64,000 bases of DNA, taken from positions 272,633 to 336,632 of the forward strand of contig NZ_WTLI01000001.1 in the NCBI RefSeq assembly GCF_011421635.1. The letters run 5' to 3'. The notes under the pieces were generated by a model, which was not told the DNA's origin, searched no databases, and saw only the letters and a list, made by a program, of their open reading frames with translations. Both the position numbers and the translations under genes were made by a program. This DNA is from Paenibacillus turpanensis. Its GTDB lineage: Bacteria > Bacillota > Bacilli > Paenibacillales > YIM-B00363. Position 1 is the first letter of the stretch, and each line of letters begins with the position of its first letter. Of this stretch, positions 25,218 through 32,701 are shown piece by piece.

Positions 25218-25982
25218 ATGAAATGGAAGGACGTCGAAACCCCAGTGCGGATTGAAATGCTTGGTACAGGCAGCGCGTTTGCCAAACAATATGACAACAA
25301 CAATGCTCTTGTTACCATAAACGGGTTCCGTCTTTTAGTTGATTGCGGCGTGACCGCTCCTCGTGTGCTCTATCAAATGAACATAGAATACCCTGAAATT
25401 GACGGGATCTTAATCACTCATTTGCATGCAGATCATGTTGGAGGACTTGAAGAGATCGCATTAAAAATGAAATATGTGCATCACCAAAAGCCGGTTCTGT
25501 TTATTACTAAACCGCTGGCTGAACAGCTATGGCAGTATACGCTTCGCGGCGGAATGGAAAATCCCGCAGAACAGTTATTTTCGCTGGATGATTTTTTTGA
25601 AATCCGTTATTTGGAAGAGGGCGTTGCAGCTGAGCTCTATCCTGGACTTACGGCTGAATTGATCCGAACCGAGCATATTGTCGGGAAGCTAAGCTATTCA
25701 ATCTTGTTTAACAGCAAGCTTTTTTACAGCTCGGATACTTTGTTTAACCCCGAGCTCCTGCTTCATATGTACGAGGCGCGCGGATGTAAATACATTTTAC
25801 ATGATTGCCAATTATACGACCCGCCTGCTGTCCACTGTACATTAAGCCAGCTGCTTACACTGCCGGAAGAGCTGCAGCAAATCATATGGCTGTACCATTA
25901 TGGGGACGTAAAGGATCAATTTATCGGTAAAACCGGCGCGATGCGCTTTATGGAGCAGCGTGTTCCATACCATTTTCCCTAA
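25218..25982 (+). CDS. Metallo-beta-lactamase-fold hydrolase (RNase Z-like group)
   Basis: This protein of up to 254 residues has the metal-binding signature THLHADHVGG, an N-terminal MLGTGSAFAKQYDNNNA strand, LVDCG, SSDT and a late LYHYGD that supplies further metal ligands. The nearest families are RNase Z, arylsulfatase-like and other stand-alone MBL hydrolases; substrate is unknown. Neither ATG 25218 nor GTG 25245 has a convincing ribosome site. GTG 25245 would give MRIEMLGTGSAF, the more family-like start. Confidence 0.8.
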   Translation: MKWKDVETPVRIEMLGTGSAFAKQYDNNNALVTINGFRLLVDCGVTAPRVLYQMNIEYPEIDGILITHLHADHVGGLEEIALKMKYVHHQKPVLFITKPLAEQLWQYTLRGGMENPAEQLFSLDDFFEIRYLEEGVAAELYPGLTAELIRTEHIVGKLSYSILFNSKLFYSSDTLFNPELLLHMYEARGCKYILHDCQLYDPPAVHCTLSQLLTLPEELQQIIWLYHYGDVKDQFIGKTGAMRFMEQRVPYHFP

Positions 25983-26109
25983 ACACTTCTAAATGGCAAT
26001 CATTCATCTTATAAATTTTAAAGCCTCGCCTCTCTTTCTTCCTGCAAAAAAAGAGCATGCATGTTTCTGCGAGATGAGAGACATACTAATGCTCGGGAGG
26101 CGATAAACT

Positions 26110-26394
26110 ATGGATCAACAATTTAACCAACAGCAAATGCAAGCTGCTCAGAACGAGACACAAATGACTCAGCAGGAGCAGGTCGTGGCAGTCAGAAAAA
26201 ATGGCGACGGCGATATTGTCGAGCTAAAGCTTACTTCCGGCAGAGTCGTTGACTACAAGACTGCACAAGCGATGGCTAAAAATAATGAAATTTACAATGT
26301 TCAGGTATTCCGCGGCCGTGACGATGAGGAACATCTTCGTTCCACTCCGGATGGACGTACGGACAATAACCTCGACAATCTGCCTACATTTTAA
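26110..26394 (+). CDS. DUF3892 family protein
   Basis: This 94-residue protein has a Gln/Asn-rich, low-complexity N-terminus (about 25 residues) and a DUF3892 core (VVAVRKNGDGDIVELKLTSGRVVDYKTAQAMAKNNEI). The family is common and uncharacterised in spore-formers. GGGAGGCG lies before the ATG and a strong terminator follows. The region 25983-26109 before it contains only an AT-rich stretch with a GCATGC-centred inverted repeat. Confidence 0.82.
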   Translation: MDQQFNQQQMQAAQNETQMTQQEQVVAVRKNGDGDIVELKLTSGRVVDYKTAQAMAKNNEIYNVQVFRGRDDEEHLRSTPDGRTDNNLDNLPTF

Positions 26395-26400
26395 AATCAA

Positions 26401-26435
26401 AAGAATCCGGGTTCAGCACCCGGATTCTTTTTTTT
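26401..26435. terminator. Terminator, effectively bidirectional
   Basis: AAGAATCCGGGT / ACCCGGATTCTT stem with a TCAGC loop followed by a T run. It ends the DUF3892 transcript and probably the converging GNAT operon. Confidence 0.88.
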
Positions 26436-26443
26436 ATATTTTG

Positions 26444-26893
26444 TTATCCAAGCTTCTTCATCATTCGAACATGTGGAATCCCCGCATCCAAAAATGTCTC
26501 CGAAGATACCGTCTCGTAACCAAGACGCTTGTAGAATCCTTCCGCCTGAACCTGCGCATCCAATACACAAGCAGCAAAGCCGCGGCTCTTCGCTTCGTTT
26601 TCAAGCGCTTCGATGACTAAACGACCAAATCCCGCACCACGCTTGCTCCCAAGCACCGCGATCCGCTGCAGCTTCGCCGTCGATTCATCGTACGCCTTAA
26701 ACCGGCCTGTGCCAACCGGTTCCCCCTCGCTCACAGCAAGCACATGAACGGCCGCTTCCGGCGATGCATCGTACTCGTCCATTTCCAGCTCCTCCGGAAC
26801 CTGCTGCTCCTGTACAAAGACCTGCTTGCGAATCGCAAAGCACTGCTCCAGCTCATAAACTGTTGTTACCACCGATACCTTCACCGGCCACAT
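26444..26893 (-). CDS. GNAT acetyltransferase, YjcF/ElaA-like
   Basis: This 149-residue single GNAT domain resembles Bacillus YjcF: FAIRKQVFVQEQQVPEELEMDEYD, VGTGRFK, LQRIAVLGSKRGAGFGRLV (the acetyl-CoA loop) and FYKRLGYETVSSETFLDAGIPH. The acceptor is unknown. It lies 50 bases downstream of udk on the same strand. Confidence 0.85.
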   Translation of the reverse strand: MWPVKVSVVTTVYELEQCFAIRKQVFVQEQQVPEELEMDEYDASPEAAVHVLAVSEGEPVGTGRFKAYDESTAKLQRIAVLGSKRGAGFGRLVIEALENEAKSRGFAACVLDAQVQAEGFYKRLGYETVSSETFLDAGIPHVRMMKKLG

Positions 26894-26943
26894 TCCCCTT
26901 CCCGTCCCTTAGCCTTACTTGTATTTTTATCTATAACCCTCGA

Positions 26944-27567
26944 CTATCCTCTTGAAGGCTCAGCAATATACCGTTCAATCCGGGCGGTTAACAGACTAAT
27001 CCCGATTTCGTTTTGTCCGCCCTCCGGAATGATCAGGTCGGCAAAACGCTTCGACGGCTCAATAAATGCGTCATGCATCGGTTTGACCGTCGTGACATAC
27101 TGCTGAAAAACCGAATCCAGCGTGCGTCCGCGTTCCCGAATATCCCTTACGATTCTGCGCAGCACACGAACGTCGGCATCCGTATCGACGAATACCTTAA
27201 TGTCCATCAGTTCCCGCAATTGTGGATCGGCAAAAATTAAGATGCCTTCTATAATAATAACCGGCTTCGATTCCACCGTAACCGTTTCTTTCGTTCGAGT
27301 ATGCTGTGAAAAATCGTATACAGGAACCTGCACCGTGCGCTTGTCCCTCAGCATACGAAGATGCTCGGCCAACAACAAATTATCGAAAGAATCCGGATGA
27401 TCGTAATTGATTTTTTCCCGTTCCTCCATCGATAAGCCGGCATTGTCCCGATAATACGAATCCTGAGTAATAAACGAAACGTTGCTGGTGCCAAGCCGAT
27501 TTACGATAGTATGGGCCACCGTCGTTTTCCCCGAACCGGTTCCCCCTGCGATGCCGATGACTAGCAT
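26944..27567 (-). CDS. udk: Uridine kinase
   Basis: This 207-residue kinase phosphorylates uridine and cytidine in pyrimidine salvage. It carries the P-loop GIAGGTGSGKTT (5-16), QDSYYRD, NYDHPDSFD for nucleoside binding, and RIVRDIRERGRT in the lid. Length is normal. It lies 14 bases after thiM in the transcription direction, so thiM-udk-GNAT form a salvage-type operon. Confidence 0.93.
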   Translation of the reverse strand: MLVIGIAGGTGSGKTTVAHTIVNRLGTSNVSFITQDSYYRDNAGLSMEEREKINYDHPDSFDNLLLAEHLRMLRDKRTVQVPVYDFSQHTRTKETVTVESKPVIIIEGILIFADPQLRELMDIKVFVDTDADVRVLRRIVRDIRERGRTLDSVFQQYVTTVKPMHDAFIEPSKRFADLIIPEGGQNEIGISLLTARIERYIAEPSRG

Positions 27568-27581
27568 GGTACCCCTCCGTT

Positions 27582-28391
27582 TTAATGTTCAATGCGGGCA
27601 AGACGAATTACGTCATCCCCCGTAATTGTGTAAAGCTTGTTCAAGAGCTCGATCTGAAAGCTTCCCGGACCGCGGGCAGCCGCTTCTGCAGCGGCAAGCT
27701 CCGCCGCGACACCATAGCATGCAATAGCCGCAGCAGCCGCTTCCACCGCCTTACCGTGCACCGCGCAAAAAGCACCGACAACCGAAGTGAGCAGGCAGCC
27801 CGCTCCGGTAACTCTGGTCAGCATTTCATGTCCGTTATGTATAAGAACGGTCTGCTCGCCATCGGAAATGATATCGGTTTTGCCCGTTAGCGCAATACAG
27901 GAGCCCGTAAGGCGGGCCGCCTTCTGTGCTAATTCCAGTACATTGGCAGAGCCGCCGTCCTCGGAATCTACGCCTTTAATGCTCCATGCTTCGCCGGACG
28001 CATTGGCGATTTCGGCAGCGTTGCCTCGGATCACCGCGACGGAAAGCTCCCGTGTCAGCTTCTGCGCTGTGCTTGTCCGGTAAGCTGTCGCCCCCGCTCC
28101 GACCGGGTCTAACACCACCGGAACGCCGTGCTCGTTCGCGGATTTCCCCGCGGTGATCATCGCAGCGACTTCCGTTTCGTTGAGCGTTCCGATGTTGAGG
28201 ACGAGAGCCCCCGCGATTTTGGCCATATCCGCGACCTCTTCTTTGGCGTAAGCCATTACCGGAGACGCGCCTAAGGCGAGGAGCCCGTTTGCGGTAAAAT
28301 TCGTAACGACAACATTCGTGATATTGTGTATTAAAGGACGTACGGAGCGTACCTGCTCAAGCAGCTCCGCAGCCTTGAACGCATTCACCAT
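27582..28391 (-). CDS. thiM: Hydroxyethylthiazole kinase
   Basis: This 269-residue kinase salvages the thiazole half of thiamine. Characteristic blocks are [45 protein letters not shown] and [17 protein letters not shown] with the catalytic Cys in the GAGC loop. thiD and thiE are not adjacent, and no TPP riboswitch is visible upstream, so it is apparently not under thiamine control by that route. Confidence 0.93.
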   Translation of the reverse strand: MVNAFKAAELLEQVRSVRPLIHNITNVVVTNFTANGLLALGASPVMAYAKEEVADMAKIAGALVLNIGTLNETEVAAMITAGKSANEHGVPVVLDPVGAGATAYRTSTAQKLTRELSVAVIRGNAAEIANASGEAWSIKGVDSEDGGSANVLELAQKAARLTGSCIALTGKTDIISDGEQTVLIHNGHEMLTRVTGAGCLLTSVVGAFCAVHGKAVEAAAAAIACYGVAAELAAAEAAARGPGSFQIELLNKLYTITGDDVIRLARIEH

Positions 28392-28460
28392 TCGACAATC
28401 TCCCCTTCATTGAACCTGCATACCGATTCATTTTACCGATTGCCCATCTGATTTTCAATG

Positions 28461-28490
28461 AAAAAAACCGTTTGTCGCCAAACGGTAAAC
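28461..28490 (-). terminator. Terminator of the 28497-28754 gene
   Basis: ACCGTTTG / CAAACGGT stem with a four-base loop, followed on the minus strand by seven T. Confidence 0.85.
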
Positions 28491-28496
28491 CTTTCG

Positions 28497-28754
28497 TCAC
28501 AAAGAATTCGGCTTTCGGTAAGCGGCGGCATACATCGCCTCCAGCTCCTCGATTCGCAGACAAATATCATGCAGCCATTCCGTGTCCCCGCTCATACTGG
28601 CCGTGAGGGACATATTATGGAGCTTCGCCATTTTCCACACATAATTCGCATTGGCTTCCATGCAAAGCGACAGCTCGTTAAGCTCTTCCTTCGTTAAGGC
28701 GCGGCGCTTCTGGATCGTCCAAAGCTCCGCCATACGTTGATGAATTCCCAGCAT
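28497..28754 (-). CDS. Small conserved hypothetical protein, 85 residues
   Basis: The soluble, all-helical protein has a hydrophilic N-terminus (LGIHQRMAELWTIQKRRALTKEELNELSLCM) and no recognised domain. ATG 28754 is selected because GGGGGA lies six bases before it; an ATG two codons upstream directly abuts that site. I recall similar short proteins in Paenibacillus but no function. A terminator follows immediately. Confidence 0.65.
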   Translation of the reverse strand: MLGIHQRMAELWTIQKRRALTKEELNELSLCMEANANYVWKMAKLHNMSLTASMSGDTEWLHDICLRIEELEAMYAAAYRKPNSL

Positions 28755-28837
28755 TGTCATTCCCCCGATGTCCTTCAATGATCGTATTACTTAGTAGTAT
28801 TTACCATCTCCTTCATGTTCAACCCCGCCAATTTGAT

Positions 28838-28890
28838 AAGGGACTAAAGACATAGTCCTTATTGATTATATTGGCGTTTACCCATATAAT
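28838..28890 (+). promoter_or_regulatory. SigA promoter with upstream inverted repeat
   Basis: TTGATT (28862-28867), 17-base spacer, TATAAT (28885-28890) lies 35 bases before the zinc-ribbon gene. Directly upstream, 28838-28860 is an inverted repeat with AAGGGACTA and TAGTCCTT arms around a short centre. It could be an operator abutting the -35. Confidence 0.65.
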
Positions 28891-28925
28891 GGTGGTAAGA
28901 CAAATAGGTAAAGGGGATTACCATC

Positions 28926-29336
28926 ATGCTGCCGAAACTGAGCGTGGATCACTGTCCAAAGTGCGGAAGCATTTATCAATACAATCTTCGCCGCATGTGC
29001 ACATCCTGCTCTGCGGAGTACGACCGGCAGCTGAACGCATGTATCGGTTATTTGCGGCGACACCGAAAGTCGGACAACGAACGTTTAAGTCTCGCAACAG
29101 GAGTTCCCGCAAAGCAGATCATTTCCTTTATTACGGAACGCAGGTTGTCGCTAAACGATTATCCGAATCTATCCTACCACTGCGAGCTTTGCGGCACATC
29201 GATCCGATCGGAAAAACTGTGCACAGCATGCCGCGTAAAGATTAATAATGAAATTTATCTCATGTTTCAAGAGGAACGCCGCAGACAGGAACGCAATGCC
29301 CCGGTACGTCATTCCTATATATGTAAAGATAGATAA
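28926..29336 (+). CDS. YvyF-like double zinc-ribbon protein
   Basis: This 136-residue protein has two zinc ribbons, Cys10/13/25/28 and Cys86/89/99/102. Between them a helical region contains LATGVPAKQIISFITERRLSLNDYPNLSYHCE, which matches the flagellar-operon protein YvyF (TIGR03826 group). In Bacillus this gene sits beside flgM in the late flagellar operon, but no flagellar gene is near here, so this is a stand-alone copy with its own promoter. The role is unclear; regulation of translation or flagellar assembly is only a family-based guess. Confidence 0.75.
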   Translation: MLPKLSVDHCPKCGSIYQYNLRRMCTSCSAEYDRQLNACIGYLRRHRKSDNERLSLATGVPAKQIISFITERRLSLNDYPNLSYHCELCGTSIRSEKLCTACRVKINNEIYLMFQEERRRQERNAPVRHSYICKDR

Positions 29337-29363
29337 AAAGCCCTGCATGCGCAGGGCTTTTTG
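29336..29363 (+). terminator. Terminator of the YvyF-like gene
   Basis: AAAAAGCCCTGC / GCAGGGCTTTTT palindrome with ATGC in the centre, ending in T residues. Confidence 0.85.
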
Positions 29364-29387
29364 TTTTAGATCAAAAGAACTATATAG

Positions 29388-29594
29388 TTATACGACTCTC
29401 ACAATTTCTTTAATCGTCTTTAAAGGCACTCCCGTACCATGGTACACATCAATCATCGATGCCCGCGGGTTCGAGAGCATATACTGCTTTACCATACGGG
29501 CCCGCTCCAGATGAAGCGGTACACAGCCCTTGCAGCAGCTCGTGTACGATTCCACCAGCACAGCCCCGCAATATATACAATTCGTTAATGACAT
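29388..29594 (-). CDS. Half-length YvyF-like zinc-ribbon protein
   Basis: This 68-residue protein has one zinc ribbon (Cys6/9 and Cys21/24, with an extra Cys20) followed by SMIDVYHGTGVPLKTIKEIV, the same ribbon-plus-helix unit as the first half of the gene converging on it. It is probably a paralogue or a fragment that has become a separate gene. A GGGGATGTC-like site precedes ATG 29594. Function unknown. Confidence 0.65.
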   Translation of the reverse strand: MSLTNCIYCGAVLVESYTSCCKGCVPLHLERARMVKQYMLSNPRASMIDVYHGTGVPLKTIKEIVRVV

Positions 29595-29682
29595 CCCCGT
29601 TCCCCCATCCTTTTCGAACTACTCATTTTTTTCGGGAACGCTCGTCCATTTGCGGGGGTAGAGTCCATCCTTGACCTAATAA

Positions 29683-30666
29683 TTAATAGGAACCGCGGAT
29701 ATAAGGATGCACTTCCTCGCGGTAAAACACCGCTAACCGTTCCATTTCCTCTGGAGTAAACGAAGGAACCGATTGCGCCTTCAAATTGTCGACAACCTGA
29801 GCTTCGGACTTAAAGCCCGGAATAACACAGCTTACTTCCGGGCAATCGAGAAGCCAACGGAGTGCGGCATGCGTCATTTTCCCTCTGCTATCAGCAATCC
29901 AATCCAGCTTGCGGCTGAGCTCGACCCCTTTTTCAAACGGGAGACCGGCGAATGTTTCACCGACATTAAAATGCTCTCCGTTCCGGTTAAATTTCCGGTG
30001 ATCATCCTCTTCAAACGAAGAAGTCTCCGAAAATTTCCCCGTTAACAATCCGCTGGCCAGCGGAAGGCGCGCCAAAATTCCGACTCCCCGCTTCTGCGCT
30101 TCAGGCAGCAGCTTCTCCAGAGGTTTTTGACGGAAAATATTTAAAATGACCTGCAGCGCTTTGACTCCAGGCACATCCAAGCAGACGAGACCTTCTTCAA
30201 CAGACTCCACGCTCACGCCGTAATGTCGGATTTTGCCTTCCGATTGCAGCTTCTCCAGCACCTCAAACACGCTTCCATCCTTCAAAATAGCAAGCGGCGG
30301 GCAATGGATTTGATACAGGTCGATGCGCTCCCGGCCAAGGCGCGACAAGCTGGCCTCACAGTATGCGCGAACGGTTTCTTCAGAATAGGTTTTCGGGTCG
30401 TGAATATCTCCCGCGCGGCAAAACTTCGTGGCGATGTAGATTTCATCCTCTTTACCTTTCGTCGCCTGCGACAGGAGCCGTTCTGCCCGCCCGTCCCCAT
30501 AAACATCGGCTGTATCAAAAAAGTTAACGCCGGACTCCATCGCCGTCGCTAAAGCACGCAGCGATTCTTCATCCTCCACCCGGCCCCAAGAGCCCCCTGC
30601 AGCCCAAGTCCCGAAGCTGATTTCACTGATTTGAATTCCGGTGTCTCCCAGCGGTCTATACTTCAT
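29683..30666 (-). CDS. Aldo/keto reductase
   Basis: This 327-residue (alpha/beta)8 NADPH-dependent reductase has Asp in FFDTADVYGDGRAERLLSQ with the catalytic Tyr, Lys in IYIATKF, His in DLYQIHCP, and an NADPH-binding end (SCVIPGFKSEAQVVDN). It is closest to the YhdN/IolS kind of Bacillales reductases. ATG 30666 has GAGGAGG eight bases upstream. The substrate cannot be predicted. It is monocistronic. Confidence 0.9.
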   Translation of the reverse strand: MKYRPLGDTGIQISEISFGTWAAGGSWGRVEDEESLRALATAMESGVNFFDTADVYGDGRAERLLSQATKGKEDEIYIATKFCRAGDIHDPKTYSEETVRAYCEASLSRLGRERIDLYQIHCPPLAILKDGSVFEVLEKLQSEGKIRHYGVSVESVEEGLVCLDVPGVKALQVILNIFRQKPLEKLLPEAQKRGVGILARLPLASGLLTGKFSETSSFEEDDHRKFNRNGEHFNVGETFAGLPFEKGVELSRKLDWIADSRGKMTHAALRWLLDCPEVSCVIPGFKSEAQVVDNLKAQSVPSFTPEEMERLAVFYREEVHPYIRGSY

Positions 30667-30806
30667 CGTTTCCGTCCTCCTCAATCATGAATTACCGTTA
30701 CCTCCCTATTATAGCCTTTCTCTCTGCTAAAGAAAAACGCTTACAACCTAGATTGGCTGAAGCTTCGCTATCATTCCGAAATCCCAGCAAGACTGCATCC
30801 CCCCGG

Positions 30807-31007
30807 CTACGAGGCATCGACATAAACCGGCGAAGCAGCCAAAATGCGTTCAAAGTTGAAGCTTCTCGGTCCCCGCTTCTGAGAGCAAAAACCGAGTAGA
30901 TAGGAATCTTTCACCGCGACGACTTGAACCCGCCGCTGAGTAATAGCACCCTTCTTATCAAGATAGATCAGCTCTACAGTTCGGCCGACGTAGTTCGCCC
31001 ATCGCAT
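30807..31007 (-). CDS. Small hypothetical protein, WYL-like C-terminal fold suggested
   Basis: This 66-residue basic protein is predicted mostly beta (VELIYLDKKGAITQRRVQVVAVKDSYLLGFCSQKRGPRSFNFERILAASP). The pattern I-Y-D...R-V-V...Y-L-G-F-C...R-F-RI-A resembles an isolated WYL-type ligand or nucleotide-binding module without its HTH. The GGAGGGG site before ATG 31007 supports a real gene. Function unknown. Confidence 0.65.
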   Translation of the reverse strand: MRWANYVGRTVELIYLDKKGAITQRRVQVVAVKDSYLLGFCSQKRGPRSFNFERILAASPVYVDAS

Positions 31008-31082
31008 TCATACCCCTCCAATTCGAACATTCGTTCTCGTTTATCTATATTATATACAGAACATATGTTCTTTAATCAACAT

Positions 31083-31115
31083 AAAAAAACTTGCCAGAAA
31101 TTTTGTTCCGGCAAG
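31083..31115 (-). terminator. Terminator of the AraC gene at 31154-31654
   Basis: CTTGCCAGAA / TTCCGGCAAG stem with one mismatch and, on the minus strand, a run of seven T. Confidence 0.85.
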
Positions 31116-31153
31116 TGCTTCACAATATTGTGACATCTGCTAAGGCCTATAGT

Positions 31154-31654
31154 TTAACCGATGGCGGACACGAGGCTCTTTGCTTTTTTCCTCTGCTCAA
31201 ACATTTGACGATATTGTCCCGGGGTCATTCCCTCCTGCTTGCGAAACGAGCGAATGAAATTTTGCGGGTTCTTGAACGCCAGCCTCTCCGACAGCTCCTT
31301 GATTGTCCAATCTGTCTCGACCAGCCAGCGCTTCGCCATGCGAAAACGGTAATCCATTAAAAAATCGCGGAACGACATGCTCGTTTCCCTGCGAAACACC
31401 CTGCTTAAATAAGACACATTGTAGAAGAGCCGGGATGCGCAAGCCTCAAGCGTAAGATCTGTATGATATTCCTGCTCGATGATTGAAATGACGAGGGCGG
31501 AAAGCTGCTTCGTTTCGGTTGTCTTGTGATCGAGTCCGAGAGTATATGGCTTTATGAATGCGATTTTTTCGCTCCAGCGTTCCCTTGGCTGACCGTTCTG
31601 AAGATCGGGCACCACATCTTGCTCTTCTGAAACTGCATAAGAAACGGCGTGCAT
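31154..31654 (-). CDS. AraC-family regulator, HTH-only short form
   Basis: The protein has 166 residues, of which about 61-158 form a complete AraC-type double helix-turn-helix (LTLEACASRLFYNVSYLSRVFRRETSMSFRDFL, then IKELSERLAFKNPQNFIRSFRKQEGMTPGQYR). The first 60 residues are too short for a sugar-binding or membrane sensor domain. A strong GGGAGGAG site shows this start is used, so it is a natural short form rather than an annotation artefact, although descent from a longer sensor regulator is possible. It is divergent from another AraC gene. Confidence 0.82.
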   Translation of the reverse strand: MHAVSYAVSEEQDVVPDLQNGQPRERWSEKIAFIKPYTLGLDHKTTETKQLSALVISIIEQEYHTDLTLEACASRLFYNVSYLSRVFRRETSMSFRDFLMDYRFRMAKRWLVETDWTIKELSERLAFKNPQNFIRSFRKQEGMTPGQYRQMFEQRKKAKSLVSAIG

Positions 31655-31861
31655 CTTCGTCTCCTCCCAAGCTGCGCCCCTTCCATCAGAGGCAATTGCT
31701 TATGGTTTGGTTGGATTTATTATAGTACAGATATCACTAAAAAAGTTTTGGAATCATGCGCAATTACAGCAGGTTTTTTATTATTTTTGTCCAACTAAAG
31801 AAGAGCATCGTTTTATCATTGAGAAAGGGAGGGGACTCTAATCAAACAGCCGGATGTAAAA

Positions 31862-32689
31862 ATGGTTATTGGTGACGGGGAATTTTCAATTCATTATTGG
31901 TACTATACCGGCCATGCCGAAATGCGCGCACCCCATGCACACGCATCGTACGAGCTTTTTTACGTTTTGGATGGCGGACGGGTGTTTTTTATTAACGGCA
32001 CCGTTTATACGGCGAACAAAGGCGATCTCATTTTTATTAATTCCAATGATGTTCACCGGACAACAAGCTCGGAGGCATTAAAATGTGAGCGGGTCTTAAT
32101 TAATTTTACCGATGCCTTTCTTCAGCACGTCATTTCCCATTCGCCGTTTCCGCTGCTGCCCGTCGGCAGAAGCTCGCCCGTCTTCCACTTTCCGATTAAT
32201 GAGCAGGCCGCGGTGGAGGAGCTGCTGCAAAAAATGCTGCAGGAATGCCGCCTGCAGGAGAGCGGTTACGAAATGTGCGTCCAATCGCTGCTGACGGAGC
32301 TGCTGATCCGAATGTACAGGCATGACCTGAAGGAATACGAAAGACAGGCCCCTCCGGCGCATCCGATGCATCAGAAAATTTCCGAAGTGGCCTCCTATAT
32401 GAACGAGCACTTCAGCCAGCAAGTCACCCTGCAGGAGACTGCCCGCCGCTTCTTTATTAGTCCTTCTTATTTAAGTCGAACCTTCAAAAACGTGACTGGC
32501 TTCCAGTTCAGCGAGTATCTGCAAATTATCCGCATCCGCGAAGCACAGCGGCGTCTGCGTGAAACGGATGAGCCGATCGGCCGAATCGCAGAAGAGGTTG
32601 GCTTTGACCATACGGCAAACTTCAATGTCACCTTCAAAAAAATAACCGGCGTTACGCCGGGTTATTATCGTCGAAGCATGGGCAGTTGA
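31862..32689 (+). CDS. AraC-family regulator with cupin sensor domain
   Basis: This 275-residue regulator has a cupin fold at about 10-95 (HAHASYELFYVLDGGRVFFINGTVYTANKGDLIFI) for sugar sensing, and a C-terminal AraC DNA-binding domain (VTLQETARRFFISPSYLSRTFKNVTGFQFSEYL, then IGRIAEEVGFDHTANFNVTFKKITGVTPGYYR). It converges on the GH95/SGNH operon with 12 bases between the stops and probably activates it. ATG 31862 lies about 25 bases after GGGAGGGG; an in-frame ATC at 31841 is optimally spaced and may be the true start. Confidence 0.87.
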   Translation: MVIGDGEFSIHYWYYTGHAEMRAPHAHASYELFYVLDGGRVFFINGTVYTANKGDLIFINSNDVHRTTSSEALKCERVLINFTDAFLQHVISHSPFPLLPVGRSSPVFHFPINEQAAVEELLQKMLQECRLQESGYEMCVQSLLTELLIRMYRHDLKEYERQAPPAHPMHQKISEVASYMNEHFSQQVTLQETARRFFISPSYLSRTFKNVTGFQFSEYLQIIRIREAQRRLRETDEPIGRIAEEVGFDHTANFNVTFKKITGVTPGYYRRSMGS

Positions 32690-32701
32690 TAAGTATAAGT
32701 T

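Noticed and set aside
28392..28496. Possible TPP riboswitch upstream of thiM
   Set aside because: No CTGAGA or related conserved core is seen; the hairpin present is the terminator of the upstream gene.
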